This document shows positions 36,658-45,463 of a DNA stretch of 64,000 bases, in pieces. The translations under genes were made by a program, and so were the position numbers. Every line of letters starts with the position of its first letter. The stretch's first letter is position 1. This DNA is from Azospirillum brasilense (lineage in GTDB: Bacteria; Pseudomonadota; Alphaproteobacteria; Azospirillales; Azospirillaceae). Where the stretch lies: positions 1,475,001 through 1,539,000 of the forward strand of contig NZ_CP059450.1 in the NCBI RefSeq assembly GCF_022023855.1, written 5' to 3'. The notes under the pieces are model-generated. The model was given only the letters and a program-made list of their open reading frames with translations. It was not told where the DNA came from and did no database searches.

Positions 36658-37370
36658 TGAGCAACCTGTCTTCCCTGCTGCGCGACGCGCTGAACGATCC
36701 GGCCACCGGCTGGAGCCTCGGCGCGTTCGGTGCCATCGCGGAGTTCATCCGCGACCCGGACGAACCCGCCACCCTGCGCGACGACGGCCCGGAGCTGGAG
36801 GCGCGGACCGCCCGCGGCGGGCTGCGCCTGCGCCCCACGCCGGCCATCCGCCCGGTGCCCTACCGGACGCGCAACGGCGGCCTCGCCGTGGCCCTCTGCC
36901 TGCCCCGGCACGTCGGCGCGATGAACCGGCGCCGCGTGGTGACCGAGCTGGGCCCCGACCACGAGGCCATCGCCGGGGCGGACCGCGGCGCCCTGTTGTT
37001 CGACCTCGGGCTCGGCGTCTTCCAGACCGACGTCTGCGTCCGCAGCGCCGATCCCGCCACCATCGCCCGCCTGCGCGCGGTCGCCGGGACGGAGCTTCTG
37101 GCTCCGGGCAACCCCTTGCCGCCCGACCTGCCGGCGCTCAGCCCCGATCGCGTCTTCATCGGCCCCTTCGGGCGGATCGAGGTCAGCCAGCCGATCCCGC
37201 CGCCCGACGGCCGCAGCCCGGAGGGTCCGCACACCCACGTCCTGCCGAAGCTGCTGGCCCACGGTCGGACCCACGCAGCGACCGTCCCGATCCCGGACGG
37301 CTGGGTGCCCAGCCTCTACCTGTCGCCGCCCGCGGAGTCCTTCGCCGCGTGGGAGGGACTGCGGCACTGA
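36657..37370 (+). CDS. Conserved hypothetical protein in the btu operon
   Basis: A 237-residue soluble protein overlapping the btuD stop by one base (TGATG), so it belongs to the B12 uptake operon. Features are a basic, Pro/Arg-rich centre, CLPRHVGAMNRRRVVTELGPD, and near the C-terminus GPHTHVLPKLLAHGRTHAA, a His-rich stretch that could bind a metal or cobalamin. I recall that unnamed proteins of this kind (DUF6925) accompany such transporters, but I am not certain. No signal peptide or membrane segment. A role in handling imported cobalamin is inference from position only. Confidence 0.7.
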
Positions 37371-37381
37371 GGACCGTTTGC

Positions 37382-38581
37382 TTACAAATCCGGCGGGGTG
37401 CGGACGGGCAGGTGCAGGGTCGCCAGGGTGCCACCGCCGGTGCGCGAGGCGATGGTGAAGGACCCGCCCAGCCGGTCCGACGCCAGATTGTCCACGATGT
37501 TCAGGCCAAGCCCGACCGAGCCGGTGCCGCGGCGGGTGGTGAAGAAGGGCTCCAGGATGCGCCCGGCGGTCCCCTCCGCGATGCCGGCCCCATCGTCGGC
37601 GACGGACAGCAAAACCGTCTCCGGTCCCGACGCCGCGGCCCCAATCGTCACCAGCCCATGCCGCCCCGCCGGAAAGGCGTGTTCCAGGGCGTTGCGAACA
37701 AGCTGCTCCAGAACCGCGGACAGGATCGCCGGGTTGCTGACCATGCGCAGGTCGGCGGGGCAGTCCACGGCCATGCGGTGCCCCAGCGGCTCCCACTGCG
37801 GGCGCAGGCTTTCCGTCACCTGCTCCAGGAAGGACCGCAGCGCGACGGTCTGGCGCAGCCCGCCATGGTCCGCCGCCACCCCCTTGAAGCAGCGCACGAT
37901 CTCCCCGGCGCGGGCGATGGTGCCGGACAGCAGGGCGGCCAGTTCCCCGGCGCTCGCCAGGAAGCGTTCCAGCTCGGCGCGGCGGAGCTGGTTGGCGGTC
38001 AGCCGTTCCGTCATCGCGGCAACCCGGTCGCCGAGGTGGGACGCGCTGCCCAGCGCCACGCCGATGGGCGTGTTGATCTCGTGGGCCACGCCGGCGACCA
38101 TCTGGCGCAGCGCCGCCATCTTCTCGCGCTGGGCCTGGGCCAGCTTGCGCGTGCGCTCGCGGACCAGCGCCTCCAGATGCTCATTCTCGTCCTTCAGGCT
38201 GCGGTTGGCCCGGCGCAGCGACAGGTGGGTGGCGACGCGGGCGCGCACGATGGCCGGGCTGAAGGGCTTCGTCACGTAATCGACGGCCCCGGTTTCCAGT
38301 CCGAAGGCCTCCTCCTCCGGGCTGGACAGGGAGGTGATGAAGATCACCGGGACGTCGCCGGTGGCCGGGTCGGTCTTCAGCAGCCGGCACACCGCGTAGC
38401 CGTCCAGCCCCGGCATCATCACGTCGAGCAGCACCAGCTCCGGCGGGTCCGCGGAAGCCAGCTCCAGCGCGCGGCGGCCGGAGGTCGCGAAGCGCACCTC
38501 GTGCCGGTCCTCCAGCACGCTGGCGAGCGCGCGGATGTTGGCCGTGTCGTCATCGACGATCAGAATGTGACCACCGCTCAC
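37382..38581 (-). CDS. Response regulator-histidine kinase fusion (receiver + HisKA + HATPase)
   Basis: A 399-residue cytosolic protein. Residues 1-125 are a receiver domain (DDD at 10-12, phospho-acceptor D53 in LLDVMMPG, lysine K105 in VTKPF). A coiled coil (about 128-155, with ENEHLEALVRERTRKLAQA) links it to a kinase core with H167 in GVAHEINTPIG. The ATP-binding lobe shows the N box VRNALEHAF, G1 DDGAGI and G2 TGSVGLGLNIV. No transmembrane segments. It starts with a GTG overlapping the stop of the hybrid kinase upstream and is the last gene of the signalling operon. It is likely phosphorylated by the hybrid kinase/Hpt and then acts as a kinase itself; its final target is not in the window. 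Confidence 0.9.
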   Translation of the reverse strand: MSGGHILIVDDDTANIRALASVLEDRHEVRFATSGRRALELASADPPELVLLDVMMPGLDGYAVCRLLKTDPATGDVPVIFITSLSSPEEEAFGLETGAVDYVTKPFSPAIVRARVATHLSLRRANRSLKDENEHLEALVRERTRKLAQAQREKMAALRQMVAGVAHEINTPIGVALGSASHLGDRVAAMTERLTANQLRRAELERFLASAGELAALLSGTIARAGEIVRCFKGVAADHGGLRQTVALRSFLEQVTESLRPQWEPLGHRMAVDCPADLRMVSNPAILSAVLEQLVRNALEHAFPAGRHGLVTIGAAASGPETVLLSVADDGAGIAEGTAGRILEPFFTTRRGTGSVGLGLNIVDNLASDRLGGSFTIASRTGGGTLATLHLPVRTPPDL

Positions 38582-41500
38582 GGCGTCGTCTCCCGGTCCC
38601 GTTCCCTGTTGCATACGGCGGCAAGCCGTTCCAGCGCCGCGCGGGCGGCGGCGAAGTCCAACTCCTCCACAGCCCGCCCCACCTTGTCCATCGCCTCGTC
38701 GTGACCGCGCCCGGCCAGCAGGCCGCGCAGAGCGGCGAAGCGGGCCGCCGCCGACAGGCTGCCGCTGCGCAGCGCCTCTTCCAGCGCGCGCAATGCCTCT
38801 TCCAGCTTGCCCGGGTCGCCGAGAGGAACCACCGGGATTTCCGGCACGACCTCCAAGGGCACCTCCACGCTGCGCAGCGTTTCCGCCGAAGCCAGCGCGG
38901 GACCAAGGGCGGCGGACAGGTCGGCCACGAGCCCCGGCATCGCTTCCCACCGCTCCTCGCGCGCCGCCAGCTCCAGCGCCGCGGCGGCGGCGCTGGCGGC
39001 CATCGCGCCGACCGTCCCGGCGCTGCCGCGCAGCCCATGGGCGAAGCGTTCCAGCGCCGGCCCGTCTCCCGCGCTGCGCAGATGCTCCAGCCGGACCGGC
39101 GCGTCGCCGTAGCGGTCGAGAAAATCCAGGATCGCCCGGCGCAGCGTGCCCGCCCGCCCGTTCATCCGCGCCAGCGCCGGGGCGAGGTCGAACCCCTCCA
39201 AGCCGTCAGGAAGCACAGCATCCATCTCCGCGCCCTTGGCAACCGGCAGAGCCTCCCGCCGCCCGAATGGCTTCAGCCAGCGGTTCAGCACGGCGACGAG
39301 GCGGTGCGGCTCCACCGGCTTGGCGATGTGGTCGTCCATGCCCGCGTCCAGACAGCGCCGCCGCTCCTCCTCCAGGGCGTGGGCGGTCATGGCGATGATC
39401 GGCAGGCGGTCGGGACCGCACTGACGACGGATCGCCCGCGCCACCGCGAAGCCGTCCATGTCCGGCATCTGGACGTCCGTCAGCAGCGCGGCGTAGCCCG
39501 CACCCGGCTCCAGCGCCAGCCGCACCGCCTCCCCGCCGCTGCCGACCGCGGTGACGGCCAGCCCGGCGTCCTCCAGCAGTTCCCGCGCGACCAGACGGTT
39601 CACGGCGTTGTCATCGGCGACCAGCACGCGCAGGCCGCGCAGCGGCTCGTCCACCTGCAGGCCCACAGCAAGCCCTGGATCGGCCAAAGCGGCGGGCAGC
39701 GCCGTCACGGCGCCGTCCTGCACGCCGACCGTGACCGTGAAGCGGAAGGTGCTGCCCAGGCCGGGGGCGCTGTCCACGGCGATGCCGCCGCCCATCATGA
39801 CGGCCAGCCGCCGGCTGATCGCCAGCCCCAGCCCGGTCCCGCCGTAGCGGCGGGTGGTCGAGCTGTCGGCTTGAGCGAAGGGCTGGAACAGGCGGGCCAC
39901 CTGCTCCGCCGTCATGCCGATGCCGGTGTCGCGCACGGCGAAGCGCATTTCGGTCTCCGCATCCTCCGTCCCTCGCGGCGCGGCGGCCACGCTGAGAACC
40001 ACGCTGCCGCTCCCAGTGAACTTCACCGCGTTGTTGACGAGGTTGAGGAGCACCTGCCCCAGCCGCAGCGGGTCGCCCAGCAGGGCGGTAGGCACGTCCG
40101 GGGCGACCTCCAGCCGCAAGGCCAGCCCCTTCTCCTCGGCGGACAGGGCGGCGGTGCCGGCCACCATGTCGAGCACGGCGGACAGGTCGAAGGGCACGCG
40201 CTCCAGCGTCAGCATACCCGCCTCGATCTTCGAGACGTCGAGGATGTCGTTGATGATCCCCAGCAGTGCCGTGGCCGAAGCGCGGATCCGCGTCAGGTAG
40301 CCGCGCTGGCGCGGCGGCGGCCCGGCGCGCAGGGCGAGGTGGCTGAGGCCGAGGATGGCGTTCATTGGCGTGCGGATCTCGTGGCTCATGTTCGCCAGGA
40401 AATCGCCCTTGGCGCGCGACGCCTCCTCGGCGCGGCGGCGGGCCTCCTCCACCTGCTGCTGGCGGCGCGCGATCTCGTCGAGGAAGTGGCGGATCGAGCG
40501 GGAGATGGTGGCGATCTCGTCGGTGCCGCCGTCGGGCAGCGGCGTCTCCCGCCCCTCGACCCGGTCGAGCACCGCGTCGTTCAGCCGGACCAGACGCAGG
40601 GTCAGGAAGCGGCGCAGGTACAGATACACACCCAGCGCCACCAGGAAGCCCAGCGCCCCCAGCCCGACCAGGATGCGGTTCTGCGTCGCGGCCAGTTCGG
40701 ACAGGCCGTCCGCCTCGTCCGCCGCCGCCGCGTTGATCCGTTCGAACAGCGCGTGGGCGATCTTCACGACCTCCTCCACCATCACCAGCACCTGATTGGT
40801 CAGCGCCTTGCTGCGGGCGATGGCCGCCTGCCGCTCCATCAGGCTGGGCAGCAGGCCGGAGGGGCCGAGCAGCGCCACCTCCAGCCGCCGGTGCAGGGCG
40901 GCGAAGCGTTCCGCCTGCTCCGGCGGCAGCCCGGCGTGGAGCGCCGGCAGGGCCGACAGCGCCGCCGCCGCGTCCCGCTGGGCGCGCGCGATCTCGCGCT
41001 GGAAGCGGCTGTTGCCGGCGTGGGTGCTCTCGTTCAGCACGCGGTTGACCGTGTTGGTCCAGGCGGTCAGCGGCCCCAGCCGGTCCGCCGGCAGGGTCGG
41101 CAGCACGGCGGCGACCAGCGCGCCGGCCTCCGCCGACAGGCGACGGGTCTCGTCCAGCGCGTCGTCGGTGCGCGCCGCCGCGTCGATGCGCTCGGCGACC
41201 AGCCGGTCGAGGTCCGCCAGCGTCGGGACGAGGGTCCCCAGCACGCCGGCCAGCGTGGCGCCGCCCTCGATGTCGGACAGGGCCTGGGCCGACCGGGTGA
41301 CCGCCGTCAGGTTGGCCGTCAGCTCGGCCAGGGTGACCCGCCGTTCGGGATGGCTCGTCGCCCCGCCCAGCCGGGTCGCCTGCGACAGCACCTGCTGCAG
41401 GCCGCCGTTCAGCACCGCCCCGGTGGTGATGCGCGGCAGCGCCCCGTTGGACAGGTCCGACAGGGCGTGGCGGAACTGCGCGAGGTCGTAGAGCGCCGCA

Positions 41501-41619
41501 CCCGACACGCCGAGCAGCACGCCCACCATGACCAGCAACCCCAGCCCGACGCGCCGCCCGACGCCGCCCCGGAGGGGGGTGCGCGGGACCGGCATGGTCG
41601 AGGCTGGCTCCGTCGTCAT
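38578..41619 (-). CDS. TorS-like hybrid sensor histidine kinase (HAMP, HisKA, HATPase, receiver, Hpt)
   Basis: A 1013-residue membrane kinase. TM1 spans about residues 22-45 and TM2 about 315-337, framing a periplasmic helical domain of roughly 270 residues. A HAMP-like segment follows (340-385). The kinase core has H413 in NMSHEIRTPMNAILG, the N box LNLVNNAVKF near 525, G1 DTGIGM and G2 GGTGLGLAI. A receiver has D714 in TDVQMPDMDG, and an Hpt domain carries H860 in FAHGLRGSAGT. The architecture is that of TorS. TorS uses a periplasmic binding protein (TorT) as its true sensor; here the gene just upstream encodes an exported, catalytically degenerate 5'-nucleotidase-like protein. The ATG shares a base with that gene's stop codon. 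Confidence 0.92.
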   Translation of the reverse strand: MTTEPASTMPVPRTPLRGGVGRRVGLGLLVMVGVLLGVSGAALYDLAQFRHALSDLSNGALPRITTGAVLNGGLQQVLSQATRLGGATSHPERRVTLAELTANLTAVTRSAQALSDIEGGATLAGVLGTLVPTLADLDRLVAERIDAAARTDDALDETRRLSAEAGALVAAVLPTLPADRLGPLTAWTNTVNRVLNESTHAGNSRFQREIARAQRDAAAALSALPALHAGLPPEQAERFAALHRRLEVALLGPSGLLPSLMERQAAIARSKALTNQVLVMVEEVVKIAHALFERINAAAADEADGLSELAATQNRILVGLGALGFLVALGVYLYLRRFLTLRLVRLNDAVLDRVEGRETPLPDGGTDEIATISRSIRHFLDEIARRQQQVEEARRRAEEASRAKGDFLANMSHEIRTPMNAILGLSHLALRAGPPPRQRGYLTRIRASATALLGIINDILDVSKIEAGMLTLERVPFDLSAVLDMVAGTAALSAEEKGLALRLEVAPDVPTALLGDPLRLGQVLLNLVNNAVKFTGSGSVVLSVAAAPRGTEDAETEMRFAVRDTGIGMTAEQVARLFQPFAQADSSTTRRYGGTGLGLAISRRLAVMMGGGIAVDSAPGLGSTFRFTVTVGVQDGAVTALPAALADPGLAVGLQVDEPLRGLRVLVADDNAVNRLVARELLEDAGLAVTAVGSGGEAVRLALEPGAGYAALLTDVQMPDMDGFAVARAIRRQCGPDRLPIIAMTAHALEEERRRCLDAGMDDHIAKPVEPHRLVAVLNRWLKPFGRREALPVAKGAEMDAVLPDGLEGFDLAPALARMNGRAGTLRRAILDFLDRYGDAPVRLEHLRSAGDGPALERFAHGLRGSAGTVGAMAASAAAAALELAAREERWEAMPGLVADLSAALGPALASAETLRSVEVPLEVVPEIPVVPLGDPGKLEEALRALEEALRSGSLSAAARFAALRGLLAGRGHDEAMDKVGRAVEELDFAAARAALERLAAVCNRERDRETTP

Positions 41620-43133
41620 CAACGCTCGGTGATGCGGCCGTCGATGCGGGGCGACACCGTCCCGCGGTCGGCCAGGTGCTGGGCCATGATCTCCCACAGC
41701 AGCTTGCCACCGGCCCCGGAGGAGGAGGCGCCCGGCGACTTGAGCATGCCGTAGCCGTCGCCGCCCTGGGCCAGATAGTTGGGCAGGGCCACCGAATAGG
41801 TCGCGTTCGGGTCGAGCGGCTTGCCGCCCACCGTGACGGAGACGACGCGGCCGCCCGCCGGCTGCTTCAGGTCGTAGACCACCGCCATGTTGGACGGGTG
41901 GAGGAAGCTGCCCTTCTGGTTGTCCACCCCGGCGGCGCTGACCTCCAGCGCGTCGCGCAGGGCTTTGCCGGGCAGGGTCACGGCGATGATGGTGTCGCGG
42001 AAGGGCAACTCGCGCTGGATGTCGCGGCGCGTCAGCACCGTCCCCGCCTCGTACTGGCGGTTGCCGCGGATGTTGCCGCCGTTGATGAAGGCCGCGTCGG
42101 TGTTGAAATGGCCGCGCATGGCGTCGGCGATCAGCGAGGCGAAGGCGTTCTCGCCGGTGCGCACGGCGGCGCGGCGGGTGTCGAGCGGGGTCGCCGTGGT
42201 CCCGACGGTGATGTCCAGCAGTTCCGACAGCCGGGCCAGATAGACGCCGACCCGCTTTTCCATCGCCGGGTCCGGCGGCAGCCCGGCGAGCGGCACGATG
42301 TCGGCGCCGGCCAGCGCGGGCGGTGCCTTGCCGTCGCCGTCCAGCCGCAGGACGAAGGCCGATCCCTTCACGTTGACATGGACGCCGAAGAGCTTGCCCT
42401 TGTCGGCCTCCAGCACGTCCTTGCCGGTGGCGGAGAGCTGGAGCAGCGCGTCGATGGCGGATTCGCCGCGCAGCGCCTCCACCGCCTCCGGGGAATTGTC
42501 CAGGATGGCGACCACATACTCCGCCCCCTGGGCGCGGAGCGCGCGGGCCTCCGCCGCGATCGTGGCGGGCGGGCGCACCTCGATGTCCGGCACGATGTAC
42601 TGGACGGTCAGTTCCGGCGAGACCGCCGAGACCACGCCGATCTTCCCCACCGGCGTGTCGAGCAGCACCGACGGCTCCAGCCCCTCCATCACCTTGCCGG
42701 TGTTGCGGTCGATGGTGGTGGCGCTGACGAAGGGGAAGCGCGCCTCGTAGCTGCGCAGGGTCAGCTCGTCCTTGCCGAAGCCGAGGTCGCGCTTGGTCAC
42801 CGCCATCATGTCGGGCTGAAGCTCGTTCAGCAGGTCGATCATGTGGGCGCCGCGGTCGAAGGTGGACAGGACGCCCGCGGTCAGCGACGCGCCGCCGTGC
42901 AGGAACAGCGTGTTGCCCTCCGCCCGCTTGGTGCGCAGCAGCGTGGCGAGGTTGGCGAGGCCGCCCTCGCCCTCCACCGGCTCGATGTCCGCCATCGTCG
43001 AGGTGAAGACGATCGACAGCTCCGCCGCCGACACGGCCGGCGCGAAGGCGCCGAGCGCCGCGACGGCGCAGGCGGCCGCAACGGCCCGCCAGCCGGAAAA
43101 ACGTCCCGTCTCCCCATTGCCGCGCTTCGGCAT
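41619..43133 (-). CDS. Exported 5'-nucleotidase-like protein with degenerate metal sites
   Basis: A 504-residue periplasmic protein with signal peptide (to about residue 36, AAVSAAE). It aligns with UshA-type 5'-nucleotidases throughout. The C-terminal nucleotide-binding domain is well kept: TGENAFASLIADAMRG, FINGGNIRG, LPFRDTIIAVTLPGKAL, GSFLHPSNMAVVYD and LPNYLAQGGDGY. The N-terminal metallophosphatase domain has lost its ligands. The usual TNDxHG reads TSTMAD, DxGD reads HGGA, GNHD/E reads TKRD, and no GGHSH-type motif remains. So it probably binds, but does not cleave, a nucleotide-like ligand. It has an aggaggggg ribosome-binding site and heads an overlapping operon with a hybrid kinase, suggesting that it is the ligand sensor. 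Confidence 0.88.
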   Translation of the reverse strand: MPKRGNGETGRFSGWRAVAAACAVAALGAFAPAVSAAELSIVFTSTMADIEPVEGEGGLANLATLLRTKRAEGNTLFLHGGASLTAGVLSTFDRGAHMIDLLNELQPDMMAVTKRDLGFGKDELTLRSYEARFPFVSATTIDRNTGKVMEGLEPSVLLDTPVGKIGVVSAVSPELTVQYIVPDIEVRPPATIAAEARALRAQGAEYVVAILDNSPEAVEALRGESAIDALLQLSATGKDVLEADKGKLFGVHVNVKGSAFVLRLDGDGKAPPALAGADIVPLAGLPPDPAMEKRVGVYLARLSELLDITVGTTATPLDTRRAAVRTGENAFASLIADAMRGHFNTDAAFINGGNIRGNRQYEAGTVLTRRDIQRELPFRDTIIAVTLPGKALRDALEVSAAGVDNQKGSFLHPSNMAVVYDLKQPAGGRVVSVTVGGKPLDPNATYSVALPNYLAQGGDGYGMLKSPGASSSGAGGKLLWEIMAQHLADRGTVSPRIDGRITER

Positions 43134-43278
43134 GGTTACCCCCTCCTGCCATCCCTGTTCCTTCAGGATGGTTCTTCCCGTATTCGGGCGGGGGAGTTCA
43201 AGGCATATCCATACATGCCGGGGAACATTCCGGTGACAAAATCCCCTGCCGCAACAAGGACAAAGGAGAACGGCCGGA

Positions 43279-43605
43279 TCAGACCGGCTCGTCCTGCCAG
43301 GGGTAGGCCAGCGGAACCTCGCGGAAGGCGAAGCGGTCGAGGTGGCGTTCCAGCGCCCCCTTGAGGGCGGCCAGATGCTCGGCGGAGCTGGCGTCCAGCC
43401 GGCAGTCCAGCGCGTCCGGCCGGGCCTGGAGCGTCAGGGTGGCGTCGCCCGGCCAATCGGCGCCGCGGGCGTTGTGCGGGAAGACGACGCTCCCCGCCTC
43501 CGGCGTGTACTCCACCGTCAGATTGTGCGCCCAGTGTTTGCAGAGCTGCTGGAGGTAGCGGCTGCCGTTCGGGGTCGGAACGCGGACGCTGCTGGTGTGT
43601 CTCAT
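43279..43605 (-). CDS. DUF2218 domain protein
   Basis: A 108-residue soluble protein. SRYLQQLCKHWAHNLTVEYTPEAG and LKGALERHLDRFAFRE are the conserved blocks of DUF2218. Family members are often next to siderophore-utilisation genes and PadR/YqjI-like regulators; their biochemical role is unknown. It is 54 bp downstream of such a PadR gene on the same strand and faces the siderophore ABC operon across it. Confidence 0.88.
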   Translation of the reverse strand: MRHTSSVRVPTPNGSRYLQQLCKHWAHNLTVEYTPEAGSVVFPHNARGADWPGDATLTLQARPDALDCRLDASSAEHLAALKGALERHLDRFAFREVPLAYPWQDEPV

Positions 43606-43625
43606 GATGATCCTTCTGTCTGGTA

Positions 43626-43664
43626 CCGGTGATTCAGGCCGGTGATTCAGGCCGGTGATTCAGG
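43626..43664. repeat. Three tandem copies of a 13-bp repeat
   Basis: ccggtgattcagg occurs three times without spacers (43626-43638, 43639-43651, 43652-43664). The last copy contains the stop codon of the PadR gene, so the repeats duplicate the stop and lie in the short gap before the DUF2218 gene. Slippage could change the spacing between these two genes. Confidence 0.9.
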
Positions 43665-44289
43665 GAAGACGTTCGATGCGCTGGGCCGCCTCGTCGAGGA
43701 TGGAAACGGCGGCGTGCACCGTGTCCGCATCAACGCCCTCGCGCCCCAGCCGGTGCATCAGCACGGCCTTCAGATTCTCCATGGCGCGGCGGATCGGGGC
43801 GCCGTCGGTGTGGGCCCGCCGGGTCGCCAGGGCGGCGAGGCGGGCGAACAGGGCCTCGACGGTGGCCGCGTCCTGGGCGAGCTGGGCGGTGCCCTCCGGT
43901 GTCACGGCGAAGGGCTTGCGCGCGCCTTCGGCGTCCGCCTTGGCGATGTGGCCCATCTCCTCCAGCAGCGACAGGGTCGGGTAGATCACGCCGGGGCTGG
44001 GCACATAGCCGCCGCCGGTCAGCTCCTCGACGGCGCGGATCAGGTCGTAGCCGTGCCGCGGCTCGTCGGCGATCAGCCGCAGCAGGACCAGCCGCAGTTC
44101 CGACGCCTCGAAGACGCCGCGCCGGCCGCCCCGCCCACCGCGCCGCTCGTGATGCTCATGGCCCCAGCCGCCCTCCGCGGCGTGACGGCCACCGCCGTGA
44201 CGGGGACCGCCGCCATGGGGTCCATCACCGTGCGGGCCGGGATGATGGCGGCGCATCCGGCCGCAGAAGGGATTCGGGAAAAACCTCAT
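43660..44289 (-). CDS. PadR-family regulator with His-rich N-terminus (YqjI-like)
   Basis: A 209-residue protein. The first 55 residues are packed with His, Gly and Arg (MRRHHPGPHGDGPHGGG and beyond), a metal-binding-type tail like that of E. coli YqjI, a nickel- and iron-responsive repressor. The winged helix follows: FEASELRLVLLRLIADEPRHGYDLIRAVEEL and SPGVIYPTLSLLEEMGHI. The C-terminus is helical for dimerisation. The neighbours (DUF2218, a siderophore ABC operon divergent at 44531) fit a role in iron or nickel homeostasis. Palindromes just upstream (gatatatc 44323-44330; gacatgtc 44333-44340) may be its own operator. Confidence 0.88.
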   Translation of the reverse strand: MRFFPNPFCGRMRRHHPGPHGDGPHGGGPRHGGGRHAAEGGWGHEHHERRGGRGGRRGVFEASELRLVLLRLIADEPRHGYDLIRAVEELTGGGYVPSPGVIYPTLSLLEEMGHIAKADAEGARKPFAVTPEGTAQLAQDAATVEALFARLAALATRRAHTDGAPIRRAMENLKAVLMHRLGREGVDADTVHAAVSILDEAAQRIERLP

Positions 44290-44322
44290 GACAGGGGCTC
44301 CACTGTGTTTCGATAGGTCTAA

Positions 44323-44340
44323 GATATATCGTGACATGTC
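44323..44340. promoter_or_regulatory. Two short palindromes upstream of padR, possible autoregulatory operator
   Basis: gatatatc (44323-44330) and gacatgtc (44333-44340) are perfect 8-bp palindromes separated by two bases. They lie 34-51 bp upstream of the PadR start in a locally AT-rich stretch. YqjI-type repressors bind AT-rich palindromes near their own gene. Confidence 0.45.
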
Positions 44341-44430
44341 GAGACACAAGTCCCCAAGACGCTTTTCCCCTCTCCCCGGATGGGAAAGGGAACGCACCAG
44401 TCCTCAGCCACGCCCAGCCAACATACTGCG

Positions 44431-44449
44431 AATGCGAGGAATTCGCATT
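44431..44449. promoter_or_regulatory. Fur-box-like inverted repeat
   Basis: aatgcga-ggaat-tcgcatt is a perfect 7-bp inverted repeat with a 5-bp spacer, 19 bp in total. It has the size and AATGxGAxxxxxTCxCATT-like shape of Fur boxes in GC-rich proteobacteria. It is about 80 bp upstream of the siderophore ABC operon, so iron repression of that operon is expected. Confidence 0.65.
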
Positions 44450-44530
44450 GACGTTCCGCAGGAATCCGGACCACAGTGCGCCCGCCCTTCCGGCATAGGC
44501 CGTCCCCGCAAAGTTGAAGGAGAGTCAAGG

Positions 44531-45460
44531 ATGAAGCTGACCCGACGCCACGCCCTCGCCATGACCGCCGCCGTGGTCGGCCTCGCCGCCCTGGCTCCCA
44601 TCCGGGGTTACGCCCAGGACATGACGGTGCGGCACGCGCAGGGCGAGACCCGGCTTCCCTCCAAGCTCGTCCCCGTCCTGGTCTTCGACATGACCGCGCT
44701 GGACACGCTCGACGCGCTGGGCGTCGCGATCGCCGGGGTGCCCACGGGGCTGAAGCCGCCGCATCTCGCCAAGTATGACGGGCCGTCCTACGCGAAGATC
44801 GGCACGCTGTTCGAGCCGGATTACGAGGCGGTGAACGCCGCCAAGCCCGGCCTGATCATCGCCGGCGGCCGGTCGGCCCCGAAATACGCCGAGCTGTCGC
44901 GCATCGCGCCGACGCTCGACATGACGACCGACCAGACCGACTTCCTGGCCAGCTCCATCGCCAACATCGAGACGCTGGGCCGCATCTTCGGCAAGACCAC
45001 CCTGGTCAAGCAGAAGGTGGACCGGCTGCGCGCCTCCATCGCCGAACTGAAGGCGGTGGCGGCCAAGTCCGGAAAGGGCCTGCTGGTCCTGACCACCGGC
45101 GGCAAGATGAGCGCCTACGGGCCGGGGTCGCGCTTCGGCATCCTGCACACGGAGTTCGGCATCCAGCCCGCCGCCCCCGACCTGAAGGTCGCCAACCACG
45201 GGCAGGCCATCTCCTTCGAATTCATCCTGGAGACCAACCCGGACTGGCTGTTCGTGATTGACCGCGACGTCGCCATCGGGCAGGACGGCAAGCCGGCCCG
45301 GCAATTCCTCGACAACGACATCGTCCGCCGCACCACCGCCTGGCAGAAGAATCAGGTCGTCTATCTGAACGGCGGCAACTGGTACATCGTCGGTGGCGGG
45401 CTGGCGGCGCTCCAGCAGGATGTGGACGATCTCCTGGCGGCGCTGTCCAAGAAGTCCTGA
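44531..45460 (+). CDS. Siderophore ABC transporter substrate-binding protein (CeuE/FatB/VctP-like)
   Basis: A 309-residue exported protein with a twin-arginine-like signal (MKLTRRHALAMTAAVVGLAAL). Mature landmarks: VPVLVFDMTALDTLDALGV, KYDGPSYAKIGTLFEPDYEAV, PGLIIAGGRSAPKYAEL and a C-terminal WYIVGGGLAALQQDVDDL. These are typical of class III binders for ferric catecholates and carboxylates. The ATG follows an aaggagag site. It heads an ABC operon of binder, two permeases and ATPase under a Fur-type box. Confidence 0.9.
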   Translation: MKLTRRHALAMTAAVVGLAALAPIRGYAQDMTVRHAQGETRLPSKLVPVLVFDMTALDTLDALGVAIAGVPTGLKPPHLAKYDGPSYAKIGTLFEPDYEAVNAAKPGLIIAGGRSAPKYAELSRIAPTLDMTTDQTDFLASSIANIETLGRIFGKTTLVKQKVDRLRASIAELKAVAAKSGKGLLVLTTGGKMSAYGPGSRFGILHTEFGIQPAAPDLKVANHGQAISFEFILETNPDWLFVIDRDVAIGQDGKPARQFLDNDIVRRTTAWQKNQVVYLNGGNWYIVGGGLAALQQDVDDLLAALSKKS

Positions 45461-45463
45461 TCC

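Noticed and set aside
38701..41754. 1017-residue open frame on the plus strand
   Set aside because: Antisense shadow of the hybrid kinase; Arg/Gln/His-rich and without domains.
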